From Daucus carota subsp. sativus (lineage: Eukaryota > Streptophyta > Magnoliopsida > Apiales > Apiaceae), in assembly GCF_001625215.2 (NCBI RefSeq), contig NC_030387.2, positions 4,988,501-5,052,500 on the forward strand: a stretch of 64,000 nt of DNA. The letters run 5' to 3'. The notes beneath the pieces were generated by a model, which saw nothing but the letters and a program-made list of their open reading frames with translations, ran no database searches and was not told the DNA's origin. The translations under genes were made by a program, and so were the position numbers. This document shows, piece after piece, positions 1-11,175 of the stretch (within the stretch, counting starts at the first letter, position 1; the number at the start of each line of letters is the position of its first letter).

Positions 1-466
1 TATAATGGGAGTATAGTGTTATATAATATTACTAATGTTCAAAATGGCCAAGTAAATATGAAAAAATAGCTGATAGTTGATAATAAAGAGTTATAAAGAT
101 GTAATGACAGGATACAGTCAAGTGGTTGTGACTTGTCCCTTGGTACCCACAGAATTTTAATCCGGAAATTTGTACACTTTATCTTGTTTAAAATGTAATT
201 AATGAATTCAAGCAGGAACCTGTGTCAATTTTTTAAACCAAACAGAAGTTATCAACTGCTCTAGGCAACATATGTTACAAATTGCCTCTTGCATAATTTA
301 TATTTCGAGCTGAAAGTGTTGGTTTGGTTATTACATTAGAGAACCTTAACAGTTCACCACAAGGGATGAGCACTGGTTAAAACTTCAAGGAGTAAAATCT
401 CCTTCCTATCAGTTCTTTAATCTTAAGTGATGTGCTTGAAATTTGTATCTTTCCATTATTGTACAG
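1..466 (+). other. intron sequence upstream of the PPR exon
   Basis: No coding segment is visible here. The stretch ends in a polypyrimidine-poor acceptor (AG at 465-466) directly before the PPR exon, so it is read as intron of that gene, with earlier exons outside the window. This is inference from the reading frame and the missing N-terminus. Confidence 0.55.
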
Positions 467-883
467 CTGTATGAAGTGGTCCGTAAGGAGATATGGTATC
501 GCCCAGATATGTTCTTTTATAGGGATATGCTGATGATGCTTGCAAGGAATAAAAAGGTTGATGAAGTGGATAGAGTGTGGGAAGATCTAAAGAGGGAAGA
601 AGTTCATTTTGATCAGCATACATTTGGTGATATTGTTAGAGCGTTTTTAGATAATGGTTTGCCTTCAAAGGCAATGGAGATATATGATGAGATGAGACAA
701 TCCCCGGACCCCCCAATATCTTTGCCTTACCGAGTCATACTTAAGGGGCTCCTTTCTTATCCAGAATTAAGGGAGAAAGTGAAGGACGACTTCTTGGAAC
801 TTTTTCCAGGTATGATTATTTACGACCCACCAGAAGATCTCTTCGAAGATCAAGAATCGAGTAGAGAAAGTGAAGAAGATTAG
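467..883 (+). CDS. THA8L: THA8-like pentatricopeptide repeat protein, last exon (partial)
   Basis: This exon encodes the C-terminal 138 residues and stops with TAG at 881-883. Seen: helical repeat segments of PPR type, including RPDMFFYRDMLMMLARNKKV and the FGDIVRAFLDNGLPSKAMEI segment, then a conserved tail with ELREKVKDDFLELFPGM and an acidic end (PPEDLFEDQE). Known: THA8 and THA8-like are short plant organellar PPR proteins that bind RNA; THA8 is needed for splicing of certain chloroplast group II introns. The tail matches my memory of the Arabidopsis THA8L protein closely. The exon starts after the AG at 465-466; a TTG further upstream keeps the frame open but lies in the intron. The N-terminal exons, with the transit peptide, are outside the window. 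PPR family is near certain; the THA8L subgroup is likely. Confidence 0.8.
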   Translation: MYEVVRKEIWYRPDMFFYRDMLMMLARNKKVDEVDRVWEDLKREEVHFDQHTFGDIVRAFLDNGLPSKAMEIYDEMRQSPDPPISLPYRVILKGLLSYPELREKVKDDFLELFPGMIIYDPPEDLFEDQESSRESEED

Positions 884-2154
884 AGGGGATTTCTGTCCCT
901 ACAACGTCTAAGCTGTTCAACTGGTTGAGTATTTTGACCATCAGTAGCATTACTATATGATTGTAAATCCTAATACAGTAGAAAGCATGGTTTTGGCTTG
1001 TTATTTCTGGTGTTTGTCCCTGTGTTGCGAATACATCAAATTCAGTTCCAGCAGCAGTGGCTGGTTACGTCGCAGTATATGTATAATGTACGTTAATGAA
1101 ATGTTTGTGTTGCCGTTTTATGTATTAGCTCTGCGATTTTTATCAATGTGATGCAATGCTTTTCCAGTTCCTGCAATCGATTTAATCAGTTCTTAATTTC
1201 TGATGTCCGGAAAACTTGAAAGGTGAATGAATGCGTGCTTCATTTCAAAAGCCTAAATTAAAAGCGATCACTGGTCAAAAGCAAAAGCTTCGACATTCCT
1301 GATTCATAAGTATCTTAAGATTACATGGAAATACTACATTAAAAAGCATGTGTAGTTGAAACTTGAAACTATGATGCAAATGAACTTGAAACGATACGTT
1401 TTCACTCCCACCTTATTCCTGCATGATCATGCTTCTGTTTTCATTACGATGTCTCAAATTTTTTAAGATTTCAAAACCATCACCTTTTTCCTTTCTGCAG
1501 ACACTTAAAGACCCCAAAATAGAAGCATTCCTGCTTTGACAAACACTACGAAAAAAGGAGAAGTAGTTTAAAGTGCTAAAAGAATCGGAGCTTAATAAAA
1601 ACGGTGGGTGTCTGACAACGCTTAAAATAAGCACTTCTGGGCTTCTTTTAACACTTTAAGTTGTTTCTACTTTTTAGGTAGTGTTTTTCAAGAAAATAAA
1701 AGTGTTTCTTTTGGGTTTTTTAAGTTGGAAATTGGAAGTCACATGTGTTAGCTTTTTTGGAGCTTTTTTTTTTTTTAGTGATTTGCATTGGAGGGCCATG
1801 TTCAAGAGAGAACCATTAGAAAGAGAACCCAACCATTACCTTATTTCTAGTATTAATTTGGGTTCAGCAGCAGAACTTCACATGCAAAAAATGTCAATAT
1901 CTATGTATTATATTTTAAATTATTTTTGAACACACATAATGATGAAAAAAACAAAAAAAAACATGTATTGAGATTTAGATCCTAAAAATCTATTTAAAAT
2001 TTAGGGTTTTGCAACAGAACTTTTGTGGTGGTTTCATTTTAAGGACCGGTTCTCTCCTGAGCGCGACCCTTGCATTGTATTATGAAATTTTTAAAATTTT
2101 AATATGTAATATACTTTATTGGGAATTCACCAAAACTACTGTTTTTCTAATTAT
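884..2154. other. 3' flank of the PPR gene and intergenic DNA
   Basis: AT-rich sequence without a convincing gene. The first few hundred bases are probably the 3' UTR of the PPR gene. Short open frames at 957-1151 and 1681-1929 have no recognisable domains or splice context. Confidence 0.5.
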
Positions 2155-2450
2155 TATTTTTCGATTTAACTTTCTTTTGAAAATATTTGTAAAAATAACA
2201 ATTTTTTAAAAAATATTTGTAAAAATACGATCTGGAACCATATGCCAACTTCAGTTAATTGGCCCGGCAGGGGTTGCAAGTATGATTGATCTAGTTGGAA
2301 GTATGGTTGGATGTGACTAACGGGTTGCATATAGTATTTGAAGATATTTTTAAAAGTTTGACATTTATGCAAAATATCTGTAAAAGATATAATTTTATTG
2401 CAAAAAATTGTTTTGTACTTGAGTATTTATGAGAAAACCTCAACTTTATT
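2155..2450. repeat. dispersed repeat with GGTTGCAA-type core, copy 1
   Basis: About 290 bp, AT-rich, with a core around 'ttggcccggcaggggttgca' flanked by runs resembling 'aaaatatttgtaaaaata'. A clearly related copy lies at 27565-27890, sharing the sequence order and ending in a 'gagtatttatgaaaaa' stretch. No terminal inverted repeat or coding capacity was seen, so the class is unknown. Confidence 0.6.
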
Positions 2451-2668
2451 TATTATTAAAGTTTTTTATTTTACTAATTTGAAATTTTTTTAATTTATGA
2501 ATTTAAATATCATAAGGGAAGAGTTTTTTTATATCTATTTTCCAACCCTTGCTCTAGTCTCTTTTTCCCTTATTTATAGAGTCTATGCTTTTTTTTATTA
2601 CTGGACTTGATAGCCGGGCCGGCTTCCTCTTTCAAGCTTCGGCCCAACAATTGTGATCAAAGTAAATA

Positions 2669-2896
2669 CTCCCATGTTTGTTTTTTTATATGTCACTTTT
2701 GATTTGCACACCTAGTTTTAGGTGGTTGATCGACTAGTAAAAATTATTATTTTTGATTGACTTTTTTTTTAAATTAAAATTTTGATAATATATTTTTATT
2801 CAAAAAAAGAAAATTTTAAAAATAATATTTTTAACTATCCGGTCAAAGTACTTAAAAGTGTGTGCCAAAAAATCAAACGTAATATATCAGAGGGAG
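2669..2896. mobile_element. degenerate Stowaway-like MITE
   Basis: It begins TA-CTCCC and ends GGGAG-TA, the end signature of the Tc1/mariner-derived Stowaway MITEs that insert at TA. The inner arms are partly complementary (a loose inverted repeat around 2690-2720 and 2840-2870). The ends have drifted more than in the other Stowaway copies in the window, so this is an older insertion. Confidence 0.55.
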
Positions 2897-3180
2897 TAAT
2901 GGTTACTAAGAAGATAACAAGGTTAGACGAGGGAAAATTATTTTTTTTCCTCAGTAGATGATTATTGATTAATGTGAGCAACCTTTAATCATTGTAATTA
3001 TACACCTGATTGTAATCGCCTTTCACGATATTGATAAATGATTATCCAATTCGATTACATAGTTGGATGATTAGTGACAATATGATAGCTTTTACACCTT
3101 ATTCATAGTTACGAAAAATGATTAATCTAATGAAGTATGGTATAAGATAATTATTAATTGTGCTCATTTTTACACCTTAT

Positions 3181-3430
3181 TTTTTTTTGACGAAAAGGAT
3201 TTGTATTACTCCATTAAATCATCCAACAAGATAGGATGTAACCTGATAGGGACACACCCCCTATCAAATACTCGACCTGGAAATGAACATGACTCCCTAG
3301 CTAAGAAATGGGCAGCCATGTTAGCAGATCGTCTAACAAATAACAATATAATGTTTGAATCACTAATCATATTGCGACACTCCAAAATAACCTTCTCGAA
3401 CGGTGATAGCATCGGAAACATAAAAGAATT
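3181..3430 (-). mobile_element. LINE 3' end with RNase H domain tail (fragment)
   Basis: On the minus strand the frame at 3421-3206 encodes the C-terminal part of an RVT_3-type RNase H domain, with FVRRSANMAAHFLARES, which is typical of plant L1-type LINEs. After the stop there is a short 3' UTR and an A-run (the T-run at 3181-3189 on the plus strand), as expected for a LINE 3' end. Reverse transcriptase is absent, so this is a severely 5'-truncated copy. Confidence 0.75.
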
Positions 3431-4357
3431 TCAAAACATAAAAGAATTCCGTAATATTTCAATAATATAGAAATCAATCAACCTGGAAATCAAGGAAGGC
3501 ATTTTAACATGCAGTGTTATCCACTAATTTCAAACTACAAAATCGCTCGACCATGGATAACCGTTACTCGTACATAATAATCACAATATAATGCGATTAG
3601 GTAGCAAGTTCAAACTCCGAAAGCATCTTCAATTTGCGTAAATCGAACACCAAAATTAAGAATAAACATAAAGACACACATATTTTATACAAAAGCACAG
3701 CAAATATATGCGACAAAACCGTCCTTTACTTTATAAGAAACACAGAAGTCACGCTTGGTATGTGTAAAATCTAAATCATTAACATTGACTTGGGTATTTC
3801 AACATACATGTGTTTATTACTTTTCCTTAGTTTACACATTTCGACTTTGCTGCTCCAATACAAATCTTTAACGGTAACAATACACAGGTACAGCCATGCA
3901 GAAGAATCTGAGTTAAGTTTGAATTGTCTATTTGTCCTTATTTATTTACTAGTTGGATTATTGTACTACTACTAGTAGAAGAAAGTATTGGAACTTGTGG
4001 AGTTTAGAAATTAAAATGCTGTTTCACCTCCTTTGCAAATTGTGGAAAACTTTGTAAGCTCCATCTCAAGTAAAAATATTGGCAGGGTTTATTTATATAC
4101 TTTTTGAATTTGATATACTGTTTAAAGTACATAGACTAAATAGTTACTGTATGTGATTTTTCATTAAAAAAATTCTTGTAAACAAAATTTAAATGTAAAA
4201 TTTTTATTTATAAAGAAAAATTATAAAAATAGACGGTCAATGCACTTTAAATTATATGTTCAAGTCGACTAACTAACCTAATTTGGGATGGAAAAAATAT
4301 TATCAAAAAAAGTTTTTTGATTCTTATAATGGGTTGACTCATGCACGGTAAATGTTA

Positions 4358-4609
4358 CCTTCTCCGTTTCAAATTAGATGTTCACTTTAAAAAAAATCAC
4401 ACAGTTTAAGAAAAGTGGATGTTCACCAATTAATTGTATTAAATGATCAAAATATGCGGAGTGAGACTGATTTATGAAAATATAAATAAGAGATATGTGG
4501 AGTGAAATTGATTTTGGAAATATGATTTTGCATTAAAAGTTGAAGTGGACAACTAATTTGAAACAAATTTTTTTTTTGAAAGTGGACATGTAAATTGAAA
4601 CGGATGCAT
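4358..4609. mobile_element. degenerate Stowaway-like MITE
   Basis: Bounded by TA at 4356-4357 and 4610-4611. The ends are CCTTCTCCGTTTC and its approximate complement GAAACGGATGCAT, with subterminal complementarity (TTAGATGTTCACTTT against AAAGTGGACATGTAAA). This fits a decayed Stowaway element. Confidence 0.5.
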
Positions 4610-4611
4610 TA

Positions 4612-5716
4612 TTTTTGAAGAGATTGTCATAACATTCACAAAAATAATAAAATTCAATGCTATTTCCTACTCCCAGTAATTGATAAGCGAGTTTTAGGTA
4701 TGGGTTTCAGTGAATGCGAGCAATAAAGGATTACAAGACCAAAAGAAGAATGTGATAGAAATAAAGATGAGTGGAAATGTGAATTAATGACAAGAGGAGC
4801 ATACGGATTAAACGGCACGGACCACTTTAATTACTGATTAGATAGTAATTAATGGGAATTAAATATTGAAGTGAAAGTAAAGGAATGAACAAAACATCTC
4901 GTATTTCGTGTGATTCTCTATTAAATTTGTTGGCTCTTCTCACACAGTCACACTCGCCTAGCTTTCGTTATTTCCTTCACGAAACATCAATGTAGATGTC
5001 TCCTTAGTACTACTGTAGAACGATTCCCGCATCATGCTTTTCTTGGCAATTCGGTTCTGTGAATTTGGATATCCTACTCAGTTTTGATATATAAATGAAC
5101 TCAACTTAATTTTAACTGAATTTGATTTAAAATTAAAAAAATGGCTTTTTAAAAAAAATATTCAAATTTCCTTTCAAAAAACAGAGTACAATTTATATGC
5201 GATTTGAATATTTTATATGTTCTCTTATAAATTTATATACAATACAATTTATATGCGACTTCAATTAAATGAAATTGGACAGTATCTCACTTGAATTGAA
5301 TGGAACGAGAAGACAATGAAATGAAATTTTACTATAAATTAGGGGTGACTAAAGAAATTATTTATAATATTAATTTGTATTCATTCAATCATTTCAACTG
5401 CAAAACTAACTACATGTTTTGGAAGGAATGTTCATTTCATTTGTTCATCATGTTTCCCTATCATCTTCAAAAGTTTTAACTCGCTCATATTTAGTTATTA
5501 TTGTCTCGTACTTTCTTCTTTCTCCATGAAAATTCTATACAATTTTTCATTCAATTCTCCCCAAGTGAACGCAACATAAAAATTGAAGGACTCATCAAGA
5601 TTCATTATTTTATAGTACAGGTAATGTGATAAATAATGTATTGGACTTGCTCTAACTAATCAAGTTTTTTTTTATGCTAAGTTCTAACTAATCCCTGTTA
5701 GCCAAAAAGAGTAGTA
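4612..5716. other. intergenic DNA
   Basis: No gene or clear repeat was recognised. AT-rich, with scattered short low-complexity runs. Confidence 0.5.
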
Positions 5717-5725
5717 TTATAATTA

Positions 5726-5918
5726 CGGTTTTTCTAGCATGTGCCCATGGGCACATGCTAAGCGCGGAGTTTTATAAATTTGGGAGGTTTTGATTGGCTT
5801 TTGCATGTTAATAATGGTGGACCCCCCTACAAATGCAACAACCACACCAATCAAAACCTCCCAAACTTATAAAATTTCGCGCTTAGAATGTGCCCATGGG
5901 CACACACTAGACAAACCC
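5726..5918. mobile_element. Mutator-like MITE with palindromic ends
   Basis: A 193-bp element flanked by a perfect 9-bp target duplication TTATAATTA (5717-5725 and 5919-5927). The terminal inverted repeats run about 60 bp and start GGTTTTTCTAG / CTAGACAAACCC. Each arm carries the self-complementary core TGTGCCCATGGGCACA, so each end can also fold on itself. The 9-bp duplication assigns it to the Mutator-like superfamily. Related copies lie at about 25540-25882, 29030-29221 and 50850-51050. Confidence 0.85.
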
Positions 5919-6168
5919 TTATAATTATCATCAAACTAGTTCAAATTAGAAGAAAAAAGCATAAAGATCCATAACTAATTTTGTAACTACATCGAGTCAT
6001 ATATGGCACAAAATCCAACGAGAAACAAGGGCTTTCACATTTTCATCGATTTAAATCAAAAAAAAACAGCCACGCAAGACCCTCTTTTTCCATTTCAAAA
6101 TCTTTCCCTGTTGTTTTCATTCCACGAGGCTGCACTGCACGCCACTAAACCCAACCTCACTCTCAGTC

Positions 6169-6176
6169 TATATATT
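6169..6176 (+). promoter_or_regulatory. TATA box of the coiled-coil gene
   Basis: TATATATT lies about 46 bp upstream of the chosen ATG at 6222. This places transcription start near 6200 and argues against the in-frame ATG at 6003, which lies upstream of the box. Confidence 0.6.
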
Positions 6177-6221
6177 CACAAACTCGTTACCGTTTCATTC
6201 AAAATTTACTCCCACCGCACC

Positions 6222-9200
6222 ATGTCAACCAACCCCAAACGCCACCCACCCCCACCGCACAAAATCCTCAACCTCCCCACCGCAAAAACTCGCCGGAAAA
6301 AATCTCGAAACGCAGCCATGAAGCCTAACAGAAATGACTACTACAAGGGCAAGCTCGAGAGCTTGTTTGATCAAGAACGCGAGTTCTCGAGGACCTCTCC
6401 GGACGTTGTGGTCGCGAATAATACTACTGGAGTTGCCGCGGAGAAGTGGAGGTTTCAAGTGGAAATGCTGAGGGCTGAGTGCAATTTTTTGAGAATGGAA
6501 AGAGAGTTTGCATTGAAGAAACTGGAGAGGAATCGAGTTAAGATGGAAAGGACTCTCCATTCTGCTGTCAACGCTCTGGTCACTGTAAGTGCTACGTTAT
6601 TTTTCGTTTTCGGGTATTTTTCGGGTTTTGGTAAATCAAACCAAACCAAACATGCTCGGTATTTCTGTTTGAATTTTATTCTTATCTATAATTGTGGAAG
6701 TGATTATAGTTTTGATTTTTTTGTTCAAATTTGAAAAGCTGGTTAATGTTTGATTCTTACTTTTTGTGTGTGAAAAACTAAAAAGTGAGTTAAAGAATGA
6801 TGTGCAGACAGTTTGTGTTTATGTGGGAATAAAGAGAAAAGGGAGAAAAGACAAAAGAAGAAAGTTAAAATTTGAATAATTCATTAAATTTTTTGTTGCT
6901 TTCTATTTAATTTAACTGTACTGGGAATTTACAGTTGGGGAAATTCTCTTTCCTTCTTGAATAATCATGTAATCATAATAAGTCATGTGGATTAATATTA
7001 GTATTAAGATTCAGTTGAGTGACGAATATGATGATTAATCTGCAGGGAAGGAAAAAAATCTATGAAGGGGAGAATGTGGGAGTGGTTTTGCAGGAAGAAA
7101 TCGAAGAATTATCCGAGAAGCTAGAGGAAATTCAGAGAAGCTACGGAGTTGGAGACTATGAGGCTCAAAAGTGTAGCAATTTTGACAGAAAAACCGCGAT
7201 TTTGCAGAAGAAGTTGGAAAAGCTTGGGGGATTATCTGATGAAAAATGTACTCAACAGACTCCGGAAATGGCTGAGACAAGTATGTTGTCTATTGACACA
7301 AGTCATGAAAGCAATCCGAATTTTAGTGAGGTAAGATTCACGTACATCTCATTTGATACTAATGTTAGTTTTATTCGAATAGTCACAAGGATGCCTCCAC
7401 TGAGGCTCGAACCCTCGATATATTGAGTAAATAAATATTGTGCAGGTAGAGGTACTGAGAATGAAGATGGAGGGAGTGTCAAAGGGGATGCTAGATAGAA
7501 TGGAGGAGGAATACGGATCGATGCTCTCGACGACAGGGAACAGTTCTGTAGCCAGTAGTTCTGCTTCTACTTCCATGAGAATTGATCATCTAGATTCCTC
7601 TTCTTTCTCTACCAGACAACAGCATCAGGCAAAGTTTCTAAGTCTTCTCAATTTGTCTAAAATATTATTTAATTCAAATGCACAACTCTTACTTAATTAT
7701 CTGTACATTGTCCTGACATCTAATTAGATTATTAAAAGTACAAAATCTAATTAATTAGTCTATGTTGTCTGCATGGTTGGCCTTGGTTGTAGTGGAGTGT
7801 CCAGAATCTGTTTGAAATTTCTATTATATGTTTATATGCTGGTACATGTATAGCTGGACCACTATGGTTCATCACTCTCTCATCTTATTTTGTTTTTACT
7901 CTTGGCAAAGTTCAGTTTGTGAGCTTCATTAATATGTAAACATTATGGCAATTCCAGTGAATGCAGAACCTTTACAAATAAATAGTCTCAGTGTTGACAG
8001 CAGTTGCATTATTACACCATCGTGCAATTCTCAAGACAATTTAAATTTTGTGAAGAGCTCATAACTGAAACATCTATGCATTATGCATGTGACTGGCTGG
8101 GATAAAAACAAGATATACTAACAAATCTTTTGGCTTGTATATTTGGCACCTGTTTCAAAGTTAAAACAATAAAGTGCTCTGATAAGCTGTTGTAATTTTC
8201 TGCCATGATGGCCATTTTCCGTATTTTCTGACTGTTATTATGTTCATACTTTAGTGTCATTATTCTAGAAATCATTGGAGTCTAATAGTTGAACTTGTCT
8301 ATTGGGATGACAATTTATGCACCGATAAAATAGCAAAACAGGGTTTTAAAATCTCATGAACAACATCGGGAGAGGATGGGGGACAGCCTAGTGGTAAAGA
8401 CGTTTATACTATGACTTCGTGTTCAGTTCTTAAAAGTTTATGGCTGTTCTATTTTACGTTTACATAGTGATACTGAAAGTGCACAATGTAATCATGTGAA
8501 AGTAAAATGTATTGAAGCGAAACTGTTAATGTGACAGGAAAGAGTGTCACTTGAGGAGAAAATATGCTCAGGGCGCTGCAAAGACGTGGTGAGAAGGATT
8601 GTAGAACAAGTGAGAGCTGAGACAGAGCAATGGTCTCAAATGCAAGACATGTTGGCAAAAGTAAGATCCGAGATGGAAGAACTCCAGAATTCTCGGGATT
8701 TTTGGGAAGGCCAAGCACTCACTTCTGATAATGAGATCCATTCACTGCAAGCTTCGGTAAGTTTTAGGCTACACATATGAATTATACTATACGTCTTCAC
8801 AATTGTTCTGCTCTCAGACTCATGTAGCAACTTCTATATTGTAATTGCTATAAGAACTCGCCAAATAAAATGTCATGTACTAATACAATGTTACACGGTA
8901 CAAAATGTAGTGTCAGATTTATTGCAATTCTAAAGTTCAAGAAGCAAAGATGTTTGCATAAACTTTCAGATTACTAAAAATTCAGCCATGTGTTTTTCAC
9001 TGCATCAGACCTTCATTTTAATGTGTTTCTTTAAATTGCTAAGCCTGGGGATAATTTTCGAGTCTTTTATAGGTAGAAGAATGGAGAGGAAAAGCTCTGG
9101 AATCCGAAACCAAGACAAAGGAGCTTGAAACTGAAGTATCTGCGCTCAGGAAAGAGCTCGAAAAGACGAAAACAGAAGCAAAAAGAGTGACAGTGATCCC

Positions 9201-9507
9201 GGAAGATTTGGAGTCAAGTCCTTTAACCAAAAAGCTTGAGAAGGAGAAGCACAAACTTGTTTGTCACATGAAACAGATGGATGTTGCTCCAATTTCATTA
9301 GGCAGACAACTCGAAAAAGAAAAGCGAATATATTTTCGGAAAGTGAAGGAAAAGGAAAATGACAATCTTCACCGGCTGGTTAACCAGAAAGGTGGTGGTG
9401 GTGGTGGTGGTGGCAAAGAGAATACTAGTAGTAATTTACAGACTGAATTTGTAGCTCATAGAAGGACTGCATTTCGAGATATTGGAAATGTTAAGCACTA
9501 CTTTTAG
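6222..9507 (+). CDS. plant-specific coiled-coil protein, five exons (about 494 aa)
   Basis: Exons: 6222-6584, 7046-7330, 7446-7628, 8538-8756, 9073-9507; all junctions are phase 0. Intron 3 (7629-8537) has a GC donor, CAG|GCAAAG; the others are GT-AG. The protein begins with a basic, proline-rich stretch, then long charged helices predicted to form coiled coils: EKWRFQVEMLRAECNFLRME in exon 1, GRKKIYEG at the start of exon 2, EEEYGSMLS in exon 3, CSGRCKDVVRRIVEQVRAET in exon 4. A tract of eight glycines lies near the C-terminus. I recognise it as resembling an uncharacterised family of plant coiled-coil proteins, but I cannot assign a function. The Met at 6222 is preferred because a TATA box sits at 6169; the frame is open back to 6003. 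The gene model is supported by phase agreement across all five exons. Confidence 0.85.
9391..9414 (+). repeat. GGT trinucleotide tract in coding sequence
   Basis: Seven GGT units and one GGC encode eight consecutive glycines in the last exon of the coiled-coil gene. Such tracts are prone to length variation; in frame it changes only the glycine count. Confidence 0.9.
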
Positions 9508-9891
9508 ATGGATGAATAAATAATAGTAGTAACATGATGATGTGAAGCTGAAGCTGGCAAACATTTTTGTGCATGTATAGCCCATAAATTTCTTTTCTTT
9601 TTTTTCTGCAAATAATGGTGTAAACATTTTGTGGGGGTTTTGGTTAGGAAAATAGAATGTAGTGTATGAAAAAAAAAACACCGATGGAAATATAATGAAG
9701 GCAGGGTAAAGTTTGAAAGAAAAAAGAGTGAAGATAAAGTGTGTCGATAAGATTTGGAGGGGGAAAAAAAGGTTTCTTGAGAATGCATACTTTTTTAATT
9801 ACTTTGTAAAGATATAATTTTTATAAATTTGCAAAGACATGTTTTTAAGAATGATTTGATTTTTTCAAGAAAAAAATTGAATCTGATTTAC
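9508..9891. other. 3' flank of the coiled-coil gene
   Basis: AT-rich, without a further gene; probably 3' UTR followed by intergenic DNA. Confidence 0.5.
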
Positions 9892-10353
9892 GGGGGTGTA
9901 TTCGATTGAGATTTTAATGCATTGTTTTTAGTCTATGGATTTTAATGGATTGTATGGGATTTTGATTTTTTTGCGGATTCTTGATGAAATGTCGCAGAGT
10001 TGATAGGATTTAGGTACAATGCTTCAAAATCCCATTGAATTTGGTGGGATTTCAAAAAACTTAAAATACACTGAAGAATGCCACAAAATCCATCATTTTA
10101 TGAAATGAAAAAAAATCCATCAGCGTTTGAATACCATCAGATTTTAATGGATTTTAAACAATCCCAATTGAATACCATCGGATTTTAAAGCATAATTTAA
10201 AATCCCAATTGAATACCACTAGATTTTGTAGCATAGTTTAAAATCCCAATTGAATACCTCAAGATTTTAATAGATTTCAAACAATCCCAATCGAATACCC
10301 TCGGATTTCATGAATGCAAAAAAATGCTTTAAAATCCCAATCCAATACACCCC
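9892..10353. mobile_element. MITE-like element with GGGGTGTATTC ends
   Basis: The left end GGGGGTGTATTCGATTGAGA and the reverse complement of the right end (GGGGTGTATTGGATTGGGAT) are inverted repeats of about 28 bp. The interior carries repeated 'aatcccaattgaatacc' units. The superfamily is not settled because no clear target duplication was found. Related, more degraded sequence continues at 10500-10900 and 51060-52440. Confidence 0.7.
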
Positions 10354-10499
10354 TCTTAGTATAGTTGCACAAAAGTTGTATTTAATCAATAAACAAATGA
10401 AGGCCTCTTCATTTCTTTTTCCAACTCTTCTTCATTTGTAACTTTCTCTTTTCTCGCCCTCCTACATTTTGATTAATCAACCTAGTCTTCTCGAAAAAA

Positions 10500-10905
10500 A
10501 TCAATTAATAATCAATAAATTGTATATAATTTTGATTTTATGTGGATTTTTAATAAAATATCAAAGTATTGTACAAATTTTTTAGACTTTAACAACAATG
10601 CTTCAAAATCTCATAAATTTAGATAAAATTTCAAAAAATTTAAAATACATTAAGTAACGTCACAAAAAAAATTATGACAAAAAAACATAATACCATAAAA
10701 TCCATCATTTCATTAAATTCATAAAAATCCATCATCATTTAAATACCATCAGATTTAGATGAATTTTAAACAATCCCAATTGAATACATTGAATTTTTAA
10801 GCATAATTCAAAATTCTGATTGAATATCATAAGATTTTGTATTGTAATTTAAAATCTTAATTGAATACCTACCCTCACATTCTATAAATGAAAAAAAAAA
10901 TCATT
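10500..10905. repeat. degraded relative of the GGGGTGTATTC element
   Basis: It shares the 'aaaatccatcatttcat' and 'aatcccaattgaatac' motifs in the same order as 9892-10353, but the ends are eroded. Non-coding. Confidence 0.6.
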
Positions 10906-10974
10906 AAAACTTTAATTGGATATATCTCTAAAGTAAAAATTGAAAATACTACAGAGAAACATATTAAGCCGTGC

Positions 10975-11081
10975 ATATCCTCTGTTGTCTCGGTACACCC
11001 GGGTTCGAGTCTGCCTCACCCCGAGATTTGAACAGATGCTAATGTAAAGCATATAAGCCTGCATTGTAAAAAAAAAAAAAA
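10975..11081 (+). mobile_element. short SINE-like insertion with 14-bp target duplication
   Basis: About 107 bp ending in an A-run, flanked by the direct repeat ATATTAAGCCGTGC (10961-10974 and 11082-11095). It contains GGGTTCGAGTC, a match to a tRNA-type B box. A long target duplication with an A-tail is the mark of LINE-mediated retrotransposition. The 5' part with the A box is missing or degraded, so this is probably a truncated tRNA-derived SINE. It lies about 95 bp upstream of the V-ATPase subunit H start codon. Confidence 0.8.
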
Positions 11082-11175
11082 ATATTAAGCCGTGCGAGTG
11101 ATACAAAGAATCAAAGATCCACACACCTGCGCCTTGAACAACAAACACATACTGAGAAGTGAGATACATCAAAAA

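Noticed and set aside
6003..6221. In-frame upstream ATG extending the coiled-coil protein by 73 residues
   Set aside because: The TATA box at 6169 lies downstream of this ATG, and the extra residues are unlike the conserved charged protein.
8374..8440. tRNA-like segment ('agcctagtggtaaagacg') in an intron of the coiled-coil gene
   Set aside because: It could be a SINE scrap, but no A-tail, B box or target duplication was found, so it is not listed as an element.
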